This document shows positions 48,405-62,416 of a stretch of DNA of 64,000 bases, in pieces; positions within the stretch are counted from its first letter, which is position 1; every line of letters begins with the position of its first letter. Under the pieces are notes generated by a model. It was given only the letters and a program-made list of their open reading frames with translations, had not been told where the DNA came from and did not search any database. The stretch is from Bifidobacterium sp. ESL0769. GTDB lineage: Bacteria; Actinomycetota; Actinomycetes; Actinomycetales; Bifidobacteriaceae. The position numbers and the translations under genes were made by a program. Location: contig NZ_CP113918.1 of the NCBI RefSeq assembly GCF_029395495.1, positions 124,001-188,000 on the forward strand, in the 5' to 3' direction.

Positions 48405-48865
48405 GTTAAAGTGACACGCCGATGATGAATAACTTGGGATATTTTCTGTTTATTTTTCGGAATTATATACGCGGCAAACAGGCTTGAAATGGTTAATACC
48501 CGTAATTTCAACACGCCGAAGGAACGTTGAAATTTCACCGAATTTTGACCTTTTGTTCGAATAGGACTTGCGCTCGGGGGCAACCTCGTGTAAGTTATCT
48601 ACTTGCTGCCTGACGGCGACAACAAATCTTCGAGATTGATTGAAGTTGTTGGTGTGGTGGTGGTTTGAGAACTCAAGAGTGTGTCTGTACTACTTTTTAT
48701 ATGTAAAGCTTTTTTGATTGCCAGTTTGGCGTCGGCCCTGCTTTTTTGCGGGGTGCCCGAGGGGGCTTGAATGGCGTCGAGGTTTTTAGTGTGGACCATT
48801 CCCCCTTATGGAATGGTTCCGTCGATTATTATTTATGAGAGTCATTTGTTTGGTTCTCTTCGCAT
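48405..48865 (+). promoter_or_regulatory. Promoters and leader of rRNA operon 2
   Basis: GACACGCCGA at 48413-48422 and AACACGCCGA at 48510-48519 correspond to the paired motifs before operon 1, although the surrounding sequence differs; an AT-rich -10-like TTATATAC is at 48463. AACGTTGAAATT at 48523 recurs in two other promoter regions. From 48646 on the leader is identical to operon 1, with the boxA word at 48663-48676. Confidence 0.5.
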
Positions 48866-53883
<5,018 letters not shown>

Positions 53884-54054
53884 AACCCCAACCCTAGCGG
53901 TGGGGTCTGGCTTCCTTCTGCGAACAAACATTCAGGCAGCACTAGCGCTTGGTGTTCACAACTCGATTCAATGCATCCGACATCGCGTCCGCTTTCCGGT
54001 TCCCGAGCCGCCACATTCCCGCGGTTCCTTCGTGTTCCGTGCATAATATAAGAT

Positions 54055-54172
54055 TTGCGGCGGCCATAGCCCAGGGGAGACGCCCGGTCCCATTCCGAAC
54101 CCGGAAGCTAAGGCCTGGCACGGCGATGGTACTGCACCCGACAGGGTGTGGGAGAGTAGCCCGCCGCCGCAC
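54055..54172 (+). rRNA. rrf: 5S ribosomal RNA, copy 2
   Basis: Identical to copy 1; helix I arms GCGGCGGC (54057-54064) and GCCGCCGC (54163-54170). Confidence 0.92.
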
Positions 54173-54182
54173 CACACTTCGC

Positions 54183-54229
54183 AAGGACCCCATGGTCGAG
54201 CCTCACGGCTCCCATGGGGTCCTTCGCAT
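54183..54229 (+). terminator. rRNA operon 2 terminator
   Basis: Same 13-bp stem as after operon 1. After the repeat ends at 54417 a unique GC-rich stretch to 54534 contains further possible stems (for example GGCCGGCGCCCGGCC near 54495) but no gene. Confidence 0.8.
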
Positions 54230-54534
54230 GCCCGGGGACACCGCCGCAACACCGTCGATACGGGGCCACGGGCCGAGACACGAATTCGGGGTTTTGCGCG
54301 GCCGCCGCGGCCCGCGCACACGGTCCCGCCCGGAGGCGGGGCCCCGCGCCCGCGGGAAACCACGCACGGGGGCGTCGGGCCCCGGCGCTTCCGGCATCCG
54401 GATCCAGGGGCAAGCCTTAAAAGGTGTCTTTAGCCGTGGCCGTCGGGAACGACGCTGCGGCCAGGTCTTGCCGGGACACCGGCTTTAAGGCGGGGCCGGC
54501 GCCCGGCCCGGATACCTGCATCACTCCTAAAATC

Positions 54535-55530
54535 TCAACCTTGAGCGGCGAAGAAATTTCTGGTTCCGTATCCAAAGCCATCTAACAAGAATGCCGTTGC
54601 GTCTTCAGAGACCGTGGCATGCGGGACAAGCGCGTCGAAGACATGGAACGCACCGGGGAAGACGCGGAATCTCGTCTCTACACCGGCTGTGGCCAGGCGA
54701 TTCATATAGGTGACCGTTTCATCGTGGAACGGCTCGATATCGCCTACATAACTCAGGGTTGGAGGAAGCCTGCTTAAATCTCGAGCCCTGGCTGGTGCGG
54801 CATACGCCGGTACATTGCCGGTGACTCTTCGATTACTCAGATACATATTCCAGCACAGACGGTTTGAAGCGGTGTTCCAGACAGGAGCATCGTTGTCGCA
54901 CGAGCTCGGGGTCTCTCTATCATCCAACATCGGGCAAATCGGTACCTGAAACGCGATATTGACGTCCTTTCGGTCCCGTGCCAAAAGACTGACTGCAGCC
55001 GTAAGATTGCCGCCTGCACTGGCTCCTGCGACAATCAACTGGTCTGGGCGTACACCCAGCTGCTCGGCGTGATCTTTTAGCCAGAGCAAAGTCCAATAGC
55101 AATCTTCAAGAGCCGCAGGATATGGCGCTTCGGTGGATTTGCGGTAATCAGGAGCGACGAGAACGGCATTGGTAGCGTCCACTATCTTTCCAAAATAAAA
55201 GGCTTCAAGTTCAGGGGATTCAAGGGCGAATCCGCCGCCGTGAATCCACAGGATTCCGGGAACCGGTTCGGGGAATGCATCTGCATTGGCGTGTTTGCTG
55301 GCATGATCGGCTTTTGGCCGGTAGATACAGACACGGAGGTTACTTCCGTCCGGTCTGTGCAGATGTCGCTGTTCATAATGCAAATGCGTATAGTTGACGC
55401 CATTCAGCAGGCCTGTTGCGCGATTCGCCCAACGAATCGATGTTGGAGTGAAGTACGGCAAAACGCGCCGGATTATCCTCCCGGTGCTTCGCAGGTCGGA
55501 ATCTATCATCTCGTCGCTGATATGTGCCAT
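54535..55530 (-). CDS. Alpha/beta hydrolase, hormone-sensitive-lipase family esterase
   Basis: 331 residues from ATG at 55530, with GAGG shortly upstream; a TTG ten codons earlier is in frame. The oxyanion motif is IHGGGFALES (HGGG), the nucleophile is in AGASAGGNLT, the acid probably in YVGDIEPFHDE and the His in GAFHVFD. These are the signatures of bacterial HSL/acetyl esterases acting on short acyl esters. No signal peptide. The gene points towards rRNA operon 2 and has no partner gene. Confidence 0.85.
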   Translation of the reverse strand: MAHISDEMIDSDLRSTGRIIRRVLPYFTPTSIRWANRATGLLNGVNYTHLHYEQRHLHRPDGSNLRVCIYRPKADHASKHANADAFPEPVPGILWIHGGGFALESPELEAFYFGKIVDATNAVLVAPDYRKSTEAPYPAALEDCYWTLLWLKDHAEQLGVRPDQLIVAGASAGGNLTAAVSLLARDRKDVNIAFQVPICPMLDDRETPSSCDNDAPVWNTASNRLCWNMYLSNRRVTGNVPAYAAPARARDLSRLPPTLSYVGDIEPFHDETVTYMNRLATAGVETRFRVFPGAFHVFDALVPHATVSEDATAFLLDGFGYGTRNFFAAQG

Positions 55531-55920
55531 CTCGCCTCGTTCATCGTATTCCAAATTCAAATTCGTAAGTCATCAATCAATATTTTGAGTATGAACAGTT
55601 GCTATTTTATGTCTGCCGAAGATTCGTCCGTTCGCAAACCTGACATGGATATCATTCATTGATGTCGAGAAAGCCGAGATGCCAAGTTTGAAGGTGGTTA
55701 GGTATATATCTTCGACTGTCGATAAGAAATATGTAATCAGCGTTTATGAATCAATTGAGTTCATAAATTGGATAGAATGTCACAAAACGTTGAAATTTCG
55801 GCCTTAAATACCATAAAAAAATTTTAAAAACAAGTCTTTTTTTCTTTGTTGTTTTCCTTTATCCTATTTGGAGACACGACGGCACAATAGTGTCGCGTAA
55901 TAGAGTGAAGCGGAGCGCCG
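55531..55920. other. 390-bp divergent promoter region between esterase and iron permease
   Basis: AT-rich towards 55850. It holds AACGTTGAAATT (55786-55797), shared with the regions at 11701 and 48523, and a T-rich run before the iron permease. A GGTTAGG word occurs near 55699 but no full DtxR/IdeR box was found. Confidence 0.45.
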
Positions 55921-58134
55921 ATGCGTGCGAAGACAAGGCTGACCAAATTCATGGCATTGCTGCCATTGTTGGCGGTAGTTACGATGATTGCGTCGTTATT
56001 GGTGCCGCAGGGCTCTGCAATCAGGGCAGATGGTAAATCTTTAAATGCTGTAAGTTTGAATGTTTCTTATGATTCGGATAGCCAAGCCGAAGTAAATCAG
56101 CTGGTACAAGGTAATCAGACAACTGGAGAACGTTCGTACTCCGATGAGGAAGTATCGAACCAATATCAATCACAGTCTGCCGGTCCAGCGGTAACTGCTG
56201 GTATTTCCCGAAACAATACGCCGGTATGGAATCATTCAAGCATAGGGAATTTCGTTTCGCAAACGAGGTCTGCTGCTGATATGGCAGTAACGATGAATGC
56301 TGCGAATTCGGTCGAGAGACGGGCACAATTCAGTGGACAAGTAACGGAAGGCGAAGTGTCGCAGACTCAAGTAACCGTTGGAAATCAAGGCTATTTGATA
56401 CGTCCTGTAGTGGACGCGGTTACTGCGGATGCTAACGCATCGCGGGGTCAGGTAATCGCTGGGAATCAAGGGTATTCGGTGCGGGCTACGGCGGATACCG
56501 TTACTGCGGAAGATGATACCTGGAGCGGGGTCGCCAAGGATTTGGGCAAGGGGCTTGCGCAGGTCAGCAGCACGTATGTTTCGGGGGACAGGACTACGGC
56601 CGCCTCGCAGATGAGCGCGGTTTCGACCAGATACACAGCTTCCAATTTCAGCAGGGCTGTTCAGGAAACGCTTGGTGCGGATCGTCAGCAAGGCGAGATG
56701 AGCCAGTTCCAGTCCGTGCAGCAACTGACGTATAGCGACGGGCATGGGGCCGATTTGGCCGCGCAGATTTCTACACTTTCCAACGAACTCGATACCGCTG
56801 CAGCACAGCTCGACGCTAGTCCGAACCTTGCCAAGCCCAAGGCCTATGCGGCTCAGATCGAGCAGACGGTCAAGGAGCAGCGCAAGGTGCTGCAGAAGAA
56901 CAAGAAAACCAAGTTCGTTGGCTTGGGGAACCGCACGTGGCTTGAGGTCGCGGGGCAGATGGGCAAGGTCATCGATCAAGGTGTTGCCGCCGCGAAAGCC
57001 GGGGATGGCGAAAGGGGTGCCGACAAGGTCAACGAGGCCTATTACCAGTACTACGAAAAGCTCGGTTTCGAAAAGAACGTGATGAACGCGATTTCCGGTT
57101 CCCGCGTCTCCTATATGGAAAGTTGCTTCAAGGAGCTGCGCAAGGCCATGGTGCGCGGCGATGCGCCGGCAGGCATCAAGAAGCAGGCGGACGAGCTCAG
57201 GGCCAACCTCAATGTCGACGCGAAAAAACTTGATGGCGGGGCCGAAGATCAGGTCAATAGTGCCGCGAAATTCGCCACCAGCTCAATTGGGCAGTCGTTC
57301 CTGATTCTGGTGCGTGAGGGACTTGAGGCGCTGTTGGTGGTTGCGGCCATCATCGCCTACATGCTCAAGAGCGACAACAAGAAACTCGTGCGTTGGATTT
57401 ATCTCGGCGTTATTGTCGGGCTTATTGGCTCGGGGCTGATGGCGGTGCTGTTCGCGGTGTTCTTCAACGGCAACGGGCCGCAGCAGGAGATCATGGAGGG
57501 CGTGGTTGCGCTGATCGCGATGTGCATGCTCATCTACACCAGCAACTGGATGCTCTCGAAATCAGACGTTGAAGCATGGCAAAGCTATATCGGCGATAAG
57601 ACGAAAAAGGCCGTTTCGGGCGTGGCCACAGCGGATTCGCTGACGTTTGCGGGCGTTGTCTCGCTTGCGATGCTGAGTTTCTTGGCCGTCTTCCGCGAAG
57701 GCGCCGAGACGGTGATGTTCTATCAGAGCGTCTATTCGATGACGAAGGATTCGAAGGGCATGTGGATTGGCGGTTTGGCGGCCGCGGTTGTGCTGATTAT
57801 CGTCTTCGTGCTGATTCGATACACTTCCGTACACATTCCGCTTCATCCGTTCTTCCTTATTACTTCGGCGTTGCTTGCCGTTTTGGCTGTCACGTTTGCC
57901 GGCGGCGGTGTGCACTCACTGATTGAAGGCGATGCCATCAACGGAACGTACCTGGCGAGTATGCCGACCAACGAATGGCTTGGGCTCTACCCGTACACCG
58001 AAACGATCGTCGCGCAGATTATCGCGGCCGTGGTGATTGTTGGCTTGTTCGTCGTTTTCGGTATTCGCAAGCATCGCGAAAAGACGGTAAAGGCTGCTCA
58101 ACCTTCTGATTCCAAGGAGGCAGTTGCAAAATGA
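55921..58134 (+). CDS. FTR1-family high-affinity iron permease with long extracellular N-terminal domain
   Basis: 737 residues; CGGAGCGCCG precedes the ATG. A signal/anchor helix (residues ~10-32) is followed by ~430 extracellular residues: first a variable Ser/Thr/Asn-rich part with two copies of a 27-residue repeat (TVGNQGYLIRP and IAGNQGYSVRA), then a helical domain. The C-terminal ~280 residues carry seven helices with two REGxE iron-binding motifs, LVREGLEALL and VFREGAETVM. FTR1 proteins import iron, often with a partner oxidoreductase or P19. The P19 gene follows, then the DUF2318 protein and permeases, so this starts an iron-uptake operon. Similar clusters are described in bifidobacteria and Campylobacter. 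Confidence 0.87.
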   Translation: MRAKTRLTKFMALLPLLAVVTMIASLLVPQGSAIRADGKSLNAVSLNVSYDSDSQAEVNQLVQGNQTTGERSYSDEEVSNQYQSQSAGPAVTAGISRNNTPVWNHSSIGNFVSQTRSAADMAVTMNAANSVERRAQFSGQVTEGEVSQTQVTVGNQGYLIRPVVDAVTADANASRGQVIAGNQGYSVRATADTVTAEDDTWSGVAKDLGKGLAQVSSTYVSGDRTTAASQMSAVSTRYTASNFSRAVQETLGADRQQGEMSQFQSVQQLTYSDGHGADLAAQISTLSNELDTAAAQLDASPNLAKPKAYAAQIEQTVKEQRKVLQKNKKTKFVGLGNRTWLEVAGQMGKVIDQGVAAAKAGDGERGADKVNEAYYQYYEKLGFEKNVMNAISGSRVSYMESCFKELRKAMVRGDAPAGIKKQADELRANLNVDAKKLDGGAEDQVNSAAKFATSSIGQSFLILVREGLEALLVVAAIIAYMLKSDNKKLVRWIYLGVIVGLIGSGLMAVLFAVFFNGNGPQQEIMEGVVALIAMCMLIYTSNWMLSKSDVEAWQSYIGDKTKKAVSGVATADSLTFAGVVSLAMLSFLAVFREGAETVMFYQSVYSMTKDSKGMWIGGLAAAVVLIIVFVLIRYTSVHIPLHPFFLITSALLAVLAVTFAGGGVHSLIEGDAINGTYLASMPTNEWLGLYPYTETIVAQIIAAVVIVGLFVVFGIRKHREKTVKAAQPSDSKEAVAK

Positions 58135-58262
58135 AAAATGAAAAGGCCATTCCTCGCCACTTAGCGGGTGGCGTGCGACCCGTGATTTCCGAAGCCGCCG
58201 AGTGCGATGGGAAGGCGGTGAATATGACGAAAACCGCTGGCTCGATAGAAACGCCCGCATAA
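58131..58262 (+). CDS. Small 43-residue ORF coupled to the iron permease gene
   Basis: Starts at ATG 58131 in an ATGA overlap with the iron permease stop, and has AAGGAGG ten bases upstream, the strongest ribosome site in the neighbourhood. The product begins MKNEKAIPRHLAGG and ends SIETPA; it has one Cys and no membrane segment. No family recognised. It could be a real translationally coupled small protein, or a decayed start of a former gene, since its first codons resemble the P19 start (MKKNK). It is too short to judge by composition. Confidence 0.4.
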   Translation: MKNEKAIPRHLAGGVRPVISEAAECDGKAVNMTKTAGSIETPA

Positions 58263-58330
58263 AAGTTTCCGAAACAGCGATTCGGGAAACGTATTCTTCG
58301 GCAAGGTGATAAGCGGATTGTACATGAAGT

Positions 58331-58374
58331 CCACATTGCAGGACTTTTGGTTCCACATTGCAGGACTTTTGGTT
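58331..58374. repeat. Perfect 22-bp tandem duplication upstream of p19
   Basis: A 22-base unit starting CCACATTGCAGG and ending CTTTTGGTT occurs twice without gap (58331-58352, 58353-58374), 160 bases before the P19 start codon. Two helical turns per unit would suit a direct-repeat binding site. Confidence 0.8.
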
Positions 58375-58532
58375 TCGCTTGATGTCTATGGTTCAAGTCT
58401 CTGCTGAATCTATTTCGAGCTCGGTTCAAAGTTGTTGACACCAGGATGGTTATAGTTACCACCGCCGTTTACTGGGGCTTGAAATCAAATGAAACGTAAT
58501 GATAAATATTCCAAAATAAACAGGAGAAAACA

Positions 58533-59174
58533 ATGAAGAAGAACAAACTGACCGGCCTGCTGGCCGCCGTGGTCGCAGGGGCGCTCGCATTTTCACTCGC
58601 AGCGTGCGGATCGAACGACTCGGGTTCCGCTTCCGGCGACAAGGGCAAGTCCAGCTCGTCGTCCTCGCAGAAGTCGGATAAAAAGGCCAACAGCAATGGC
58701 GCCAAGTTCGAGGAGATTCCGATCGGGCACGACCAGCAGATCTTCCCGCTCAACATCGCGACCGTCTACTTCCAGCCGGTCGACATGTATCCGCAGGGAA
58801 TGGGTCTTTCCGCGGCCGAATCGAATCTCCACCTCGAGGCCGACATCCACGCGCTCAAGGACAACAACCTCGGCTACGGCACCGGCGACTTCATCCCGAA
58901 GCTCACCGTCAAGTATCAGATCCAGGACAAGAACGACCCGAACAACAAGCAGGATGGCACGTTCATGGAGATGAACGCCGACGATGGCCCGCACTACGGT
59001 GCCAACATCAAGCTTGACAAGGCCGGTCAGTACAAGCTCACCTACACCATCTACAGCCCCGAAACCAATGGCTGGACGCTGCACGTCGACCCGGATACTG
59101 GCGTTAAGGGCCGCTTCTGGACCAAGCCGATTGTGGCCACGTTCGACTGGAATTACGTCGTGCATCAGTGGTGA
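58533..59174 (+). CDS. P19-type periplasmic/surface iron-copper binding lipoprotein
   Basis: 213 residues. AGGAG precedes ATG. A lipoprotein signal ends in LAAC (Cys25), followed by a Ser/Lys-rich linker and the P19 domain: FPLNIATVYFQPVDMYPQGM, SNLHLEADIHALKDN and DGPHYGANIKL. In Campylobacter P19 the metal site uses His and Met residues at these places (family knowledge). It probably hands iron to the FTR1 permease or keeps it in a usable redox state with copper. Anchored on the outer face of the membrane. Confidence 0.87.
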   Translation: MKKNKLTGLLAAVVAGALAFSLAACGSNDSGSASGDKGKSSSSSSQKSDKKANSNGAKFEEIPIGHDQQIFPLNIATVYFQPVDMYPQGMGLSAAESNLHLEADIHALKDNNLGYGTGDFIPKLTVKYQIQDKNDPNNKQDGTFMEMNADDGPHYGANIKLDKAGQYKLTYTIYSPETNGWTLHVDPDTGVKGRFWTKPIVATFDWNYVVHQW

Positions 59175-59201
59175 AAAACGTTAAACGAGAACGTGACTGA
59201 C

Positions 59202-59292
59202 GTGGTGGAGGAGGGAATATATTTGCTTCGGAACCCTCCAGGCCGGTAGGCCGAGCTTTACTCCTCAGCAAACATATTCCCTCCTCCACCAC
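59202..59292. repeat. 91-bp hairpin element, copy A (plus orientation)
   Basis: Outer arms of 21 bases (59202-59222 and 59272-59292) are complementary at 20 of 21 positions; they enclose a 49-base cap (59223-59271) that begins TTGCTTCG, contains CCTCCAGGCCGGTAGGCC and ends CTCAGCAA. The single mismatch is an A-C pair two positions outside the cap. Pairing stops abruptly at both outer ends. It starts 28 bases after the P19 stop; no U-run follows, so it is not a standard terminator. Confidence 0.8.
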
Positions 59293-59484
59293 TCAACGGA
59301 TATGACTCGCTTCGAGAGAAGCATTCACCATGATGCAAAGCGACTGGAGCGGATAAAAATAGTTTTCGCTTGGTTAGGAAGTTTTCGAACTTGCGTGATG
59401 CTTGGCTGGACGTGATTCGATTTTTCCTTTTATTTTTGTTGTTTCGATTGTTTCGGCACTTTCGGTCAGTGAGTTATTGGTTGA

Positions 59485-59575
59485 GCTGTGGTCTGTGGGG
59501 CATGCTTGCTGAGACATAAAGCTTGGCCTACCGGCCTGGAGGGTGTCGAAGCAAGTATGCCCCACAGACCACAGC
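59485..59575. repeat. 91-bp hairpin element, copy B (minus orientation)
   Basis: Again 21 + 49 + 21 bases. The cap (59506-59554), read on the minus strand, matches copy A at 43 of 49 positions. The arms (59485-59505 and 59555-59575) are complementary at 20 of 21 positions, with the A-C mismatch at the same place as in copy A, but their sequence (GCTGTGGTCTGTGGGG…) is unrelated to that of copy A. It ends 35 bases before the DUF2318 gene. Copies A and B fill the 436-bp gap 59175-59610 together with ~190 bases of unremarkable sequence between them. Confidence 0.8.
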
Positions 59576-59610
59576 GTCATGAGGAATTGTCAGTTAAGTA
59601 GGGAGTGCGG

Positions 59611-60885
59611 ATGCTTGAGGAATTTGTGGGGGCGCTGCCGGGGATGGTGGCGCCGGCGCTGTTGGTGATGATACTGAGCGTACTGCTCAGGGTTGGCGAA
59701 GGGCGCGATAGACCAATCAGCCGGCAATGGCGGCTTTACGGGTTGATTGTCGGCATCGCTGCGGCGTTGATTTTTACGGTGCTGCGCGTGCTGGTCATTG
59801 TCGATCGGCGTTCCGGCGTCAACCTGCCGGTGCTCATTGGGTGCGTGGTCTGCGATGTGTTGATACTCGCGATTATGGCCTGTTCGAAGGGGCTCGTGCG
59901 CGACTGGCATGAGCATTCGATTCGGCTGCATGTGGCCAACGCGATTTCGGCGATCGGCATTGCCTTGACTACGTTCTTCGCCTCGCAGGATGTGTTCATG
60001 CGGCTGACCAGTTTTGTGGAGACCGGCGAATCTCCGTTTACGTCCAAGATGCTGCTGCGTGCGCTCGGCTTTGCGCTTGGCATCGCCACGGCCGTCGTGG
60101 TAGCGGCGATTTTCCGTACCATGCGCACGACCGCAGTGCGTGGCAGTTTCTTGGCAGCTTCGATGCTGATGCTGCTGATCTTGCTGGCTCGACATCTGAC
60201 GCAGTTGTGCTCGCTGCTGATGTCGATGATGTTTGTCGAATTCGATGGCACCGCATTTAACGTGCTGATTCTCGCGGCGAACAACGATATGAAAATGGTC
60301 ATCGCCTCGGTACTGGTTTTTATTATTCCTGTTATTGCCTCGATTGTGGCCGGCTTCCGCAAGCCGCTCACCGGGCCGAACGACGCCGTGGTCCGCGAGC
60401 GCAAAGCGTTCCGGAGGCGTGCGAAAGCGACTGGTGCTTGGAGCTTGATTGCCATGATTGTGGTGACGTTTGCATTGACCGCGGGCGTTGCCAAGGTGCA
60501 TGAGCAGCCGACGCTTTCGCCGCCGGAAGGGTATTCACAGCATAACGGCATCGCGACCATCGCCTTCAACAAGGTGGATGACGGCCATCTGCACCGCTTC
60601 CAGTACAAGGCCAAAGATGGCACGGTGATGCGCTTCATCATTATCAAGAAGAATGGCGGCTCCTATGGCGTCGGACTTGACGCGTGTATGACATGCGGAG
60701 ATGCCGGCTACTACGAAAAGGACGGCAAGATTATTTGCAAACGCTGTGGTGTGGAGATGAACGTGGCGACCATCGGCTTCAAGGGCGGGTGCAACCCGAT
60801 ACCGTTCCCCTACGAGGCCTCGCACGGCAAGATCACCATCCACGCCTCCGACCTCGACGTACTGTCGAGCCACTTCAAGGAATAA
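59611..60885 (+). CDS. DUF2318 membrane protein of the iron-uptake cluster
   Basis: 424 residues from ATG at 59611, preceded by AGGGAG; a GTG two codons earlier is in frame. About eight membrane helices span residues 5-300, followed by an external DUF2318 domain with two CxxC pairs (CMTCGDAGYY and ICKRCGVEM) and a CNPIPFP segment. The pairs may bind metal or take part in electron transfer. In the Campylobacter p19 cluster the same domain order is found in the gene after p19. It is separated from the next permease gene by 16 bases, so they are co-transcribed. Confidence 0.8.
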   Translation: MLEEFVGALPGMVAPALLVMILSVLLRVGEGRDRPISRQWRLYGLIVGIAAALIFTVLRVLVIVDRRSGVNLPVLIGCVVCDVLILAIMACSKGLVRDWHEHSIRLHVANAISAIGIALTTFFASQDVFMRLTSFVETGESPFTSKMLLRALGFALGIATAVVVAAIFRTMRTTAVRGSFLAASMLMLLILLARHLTQLCSLLMSMMFVEFDGTAFNVLILAANNDMKMVIASVLVFIIPVIASIVAGFRKPLTGPNDAVVRERKAFRRRAKATGAWSLIAMIVVTFALTAGVAKVHEQPTLSPPEGYSQHNGIATIAFNKVDDGHLHRFQYKAKDGTVMRFIIIKKNGGSYGVGLDACMTCGDAGYYEKDGKIICKRCGVEMNVATIGFKGGCNPIPFPYEASHGKITIHASDLDVLSSHFKE

Positions 60886-60901
60886 GGAATAGAGGCTAAC
60901 A

Positions 60902-62416
60902 ATGTTCCTATTACGAATGGTGTTCCGCTCGTTTTCGCGGCAGCTCAAGCGGCGATTGCTGATCGCGGTGACAGTGTGTCTGTCGGCCACAATCTGCGTG
61001 GCGATGCTTGGCGTTGTCTTCGATGTTGGCGACAAACTCAACGCCGAGCTGTCCACTTATGGCTCGAATATCGTCGTCAAGCCCAAGGCCGATGCGGTGG
61101 TGTCGGATTTGTACAATACTGCCGACGCGGGCAACGGCGCCGAAACCGCGGACCCGACCTCGTTCCTCAAGGAATCAGATGTGCCCAGCATCAAAACGAC
61201 GTTCTGGGCGTTCAACATCACCGATTTTGCGCCGGAACTCAATGTGAACGCCACGATCGACGGACGCAATGTGCCGGTGACGGGAACGTGGTTCAACAAG
61301 AAAGTGCCGCTGGCGACAGGTGAGAGTGTGGTGGCCGGAGTCAAGGGCATGCGTTCGTGGTGGAAGGTCGACGGAACTTGGGCCAAAGACGGAGCCGGAG
61401 CTTCGGGAACAGGCAAGGTCGTGGCGACGGCTGACGGCAACAAAACCGATAGCGGTCAAATGAATGGGCAATCGGGAAGCGCCATGGACATGAGCATGAA
61501 TATGGACATGGGTGGTAACGGCGGGAAGCAAACTGCCAACGCCGATTCCAAGAATGCTCAGAATGATATGGACAAACCGAATTCTCAGAGTGCTGATGGT
61601 GCGGTTCAGGGCATGATGGGCAAGGACTTGGCAAACGCTACCCATACCAAAGTCGGACAAACTGTGACGATTTCCAAAGCGACGGCCGACGGGCAGCACC
61701 GCAGCCAGCGTGTGCGGATTGTCGGGATTTTCGATTCTGGTGACAACGATGCCAACGGTCTCTATATTCCTTCGTGGTCGGCGCAACGACTTGCCGATTT
61801 GCCGGATTCCATCGACAAAATCGAGGTCAAGGCGCTCACGACCCCAGAAAATGATTTGGCTCGTAAGGCCGAAAAGGACCCGGCGGCGCTGAGTCAGGAG
61901 GAGTGGGAGACCTGGTACTGCACGGCTTATCCGTCTTCGATAGCCTATCAGATTGAAGAAGTTATGCCGGGGGCTGTGGCCAAGCAGGTGCGGCAGGTGG
62001 CGGCGCTGCAGGGCGACGTGCTGCACAAGACACAGGCTGTGATGATACTGATGACTGCGCTGAGTTTGATTGCGGCGGCCATCGCCGTGGCCAATTTGAT
62101 GGCGTCTTCCATAGGCGAACGTGGTTCGGAACTGGCGCTGCTCAAGGCCATCGGTGCCACGGATGGTGCGGTTTCAAGGCTGATGCTTACCGAAACGGCG
62201 GTGATTTCACTCATCGGCGGATTGGTCGGCGCGGGGTTGGGCTCGCTGCTCGCGCAGGTCATCGGACATGTCGTTTTCGGTTCGGGGGTAGTGATGCGAC
62301 CGATGGTGTTCGTGCTGGTGTTCGTGTTGCTGGCCGTGACCATTCTGATTGCTTCGTTCTCCTCGATTCGTTCGATTCTGCACCTGCGTCCGGCGGAGGT
62401 GCTGCATGGAAGGTAA
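60902..62416 (+). CDS. FtsX/MacB-type ABC permease 1 of the iron-uptake cluster
   Basis: 504 residues. One N-terminal helix (LLIAVTVCLSATICVAMLGVV), an outer domain of ~330 residues, then three helices from ~375 and the typical ending SIRSILHLRPAEVLHGR. The outer domain contains a Met/Asn/Gly-rich insert near residues 187-215 (AMDMSMNMDMGG), a likely soft-metal or copper/iron binding stretch. GAGG precedes the ATG. The next permease gene overlaps its end by 11 bases. It probably works with a cognate ATPase beyond the window. Confidence 0.85.
   Translation: MFLLRMVFRSFSRQLKRRLLIAVTVCLSATICVAMLGVVFDVGDKLNAELSTYGSNIVVKPKADAVVSDLYNTADAGNGAETADPTSFLKESDVPSIKTTFWAFNITDFAPELNVNATIDGRNVPVTGTWFNKKVPLATGESVVAGVKGMRSWWKVDGTWAKDGAGASGTGKVVATADGNKTDSGQMNGQSGSAMDMSMNMDMGGNGGKQTANADSKNAQNDMDKPNSQSADGAVQGMMGKDLANATHTKVGQTVTISKATADGQHRSQRVRIVGIFDSGDNDANGLYIPSWSAQRLADLPDSIDKIEVKALTTPENDLARKAEKDPAALSQEEWETWYCTAYPSSIAYQIEEVMPGAVAKQVRQVAALQGDVLHKTQAVMILMTALSLIAAAIAVANLMASSIGERGSELALLKAIGATDGAVSRLMLTETAVISLIGGLVGAGLGSLLAQVIGHVVFGSGVVMRPMVFVLVFVLLAVTILIASFSSIRSILHLRPAEVLHGR

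Noticed and set aside
48314..48583. 89-codon minus-strand frame before rRNA operon 2
   Set aside because: No ribosome site or family features; it overlaps the rRNA promoter region.
55690..55715. GGTTAGG word as a possible DtxR/IdeR iron box before the iron permease
   Set aside because: Only one half-site is present and the dyad typical of the family is missing.
59202..59575. The two 91-bp hairpins as plain terminators or as ends of an insertion sequence
   Set aside because: No U-run follows either hairpin, no transposase frame lies between them, and the terminal arm sequences of the two copies differ.
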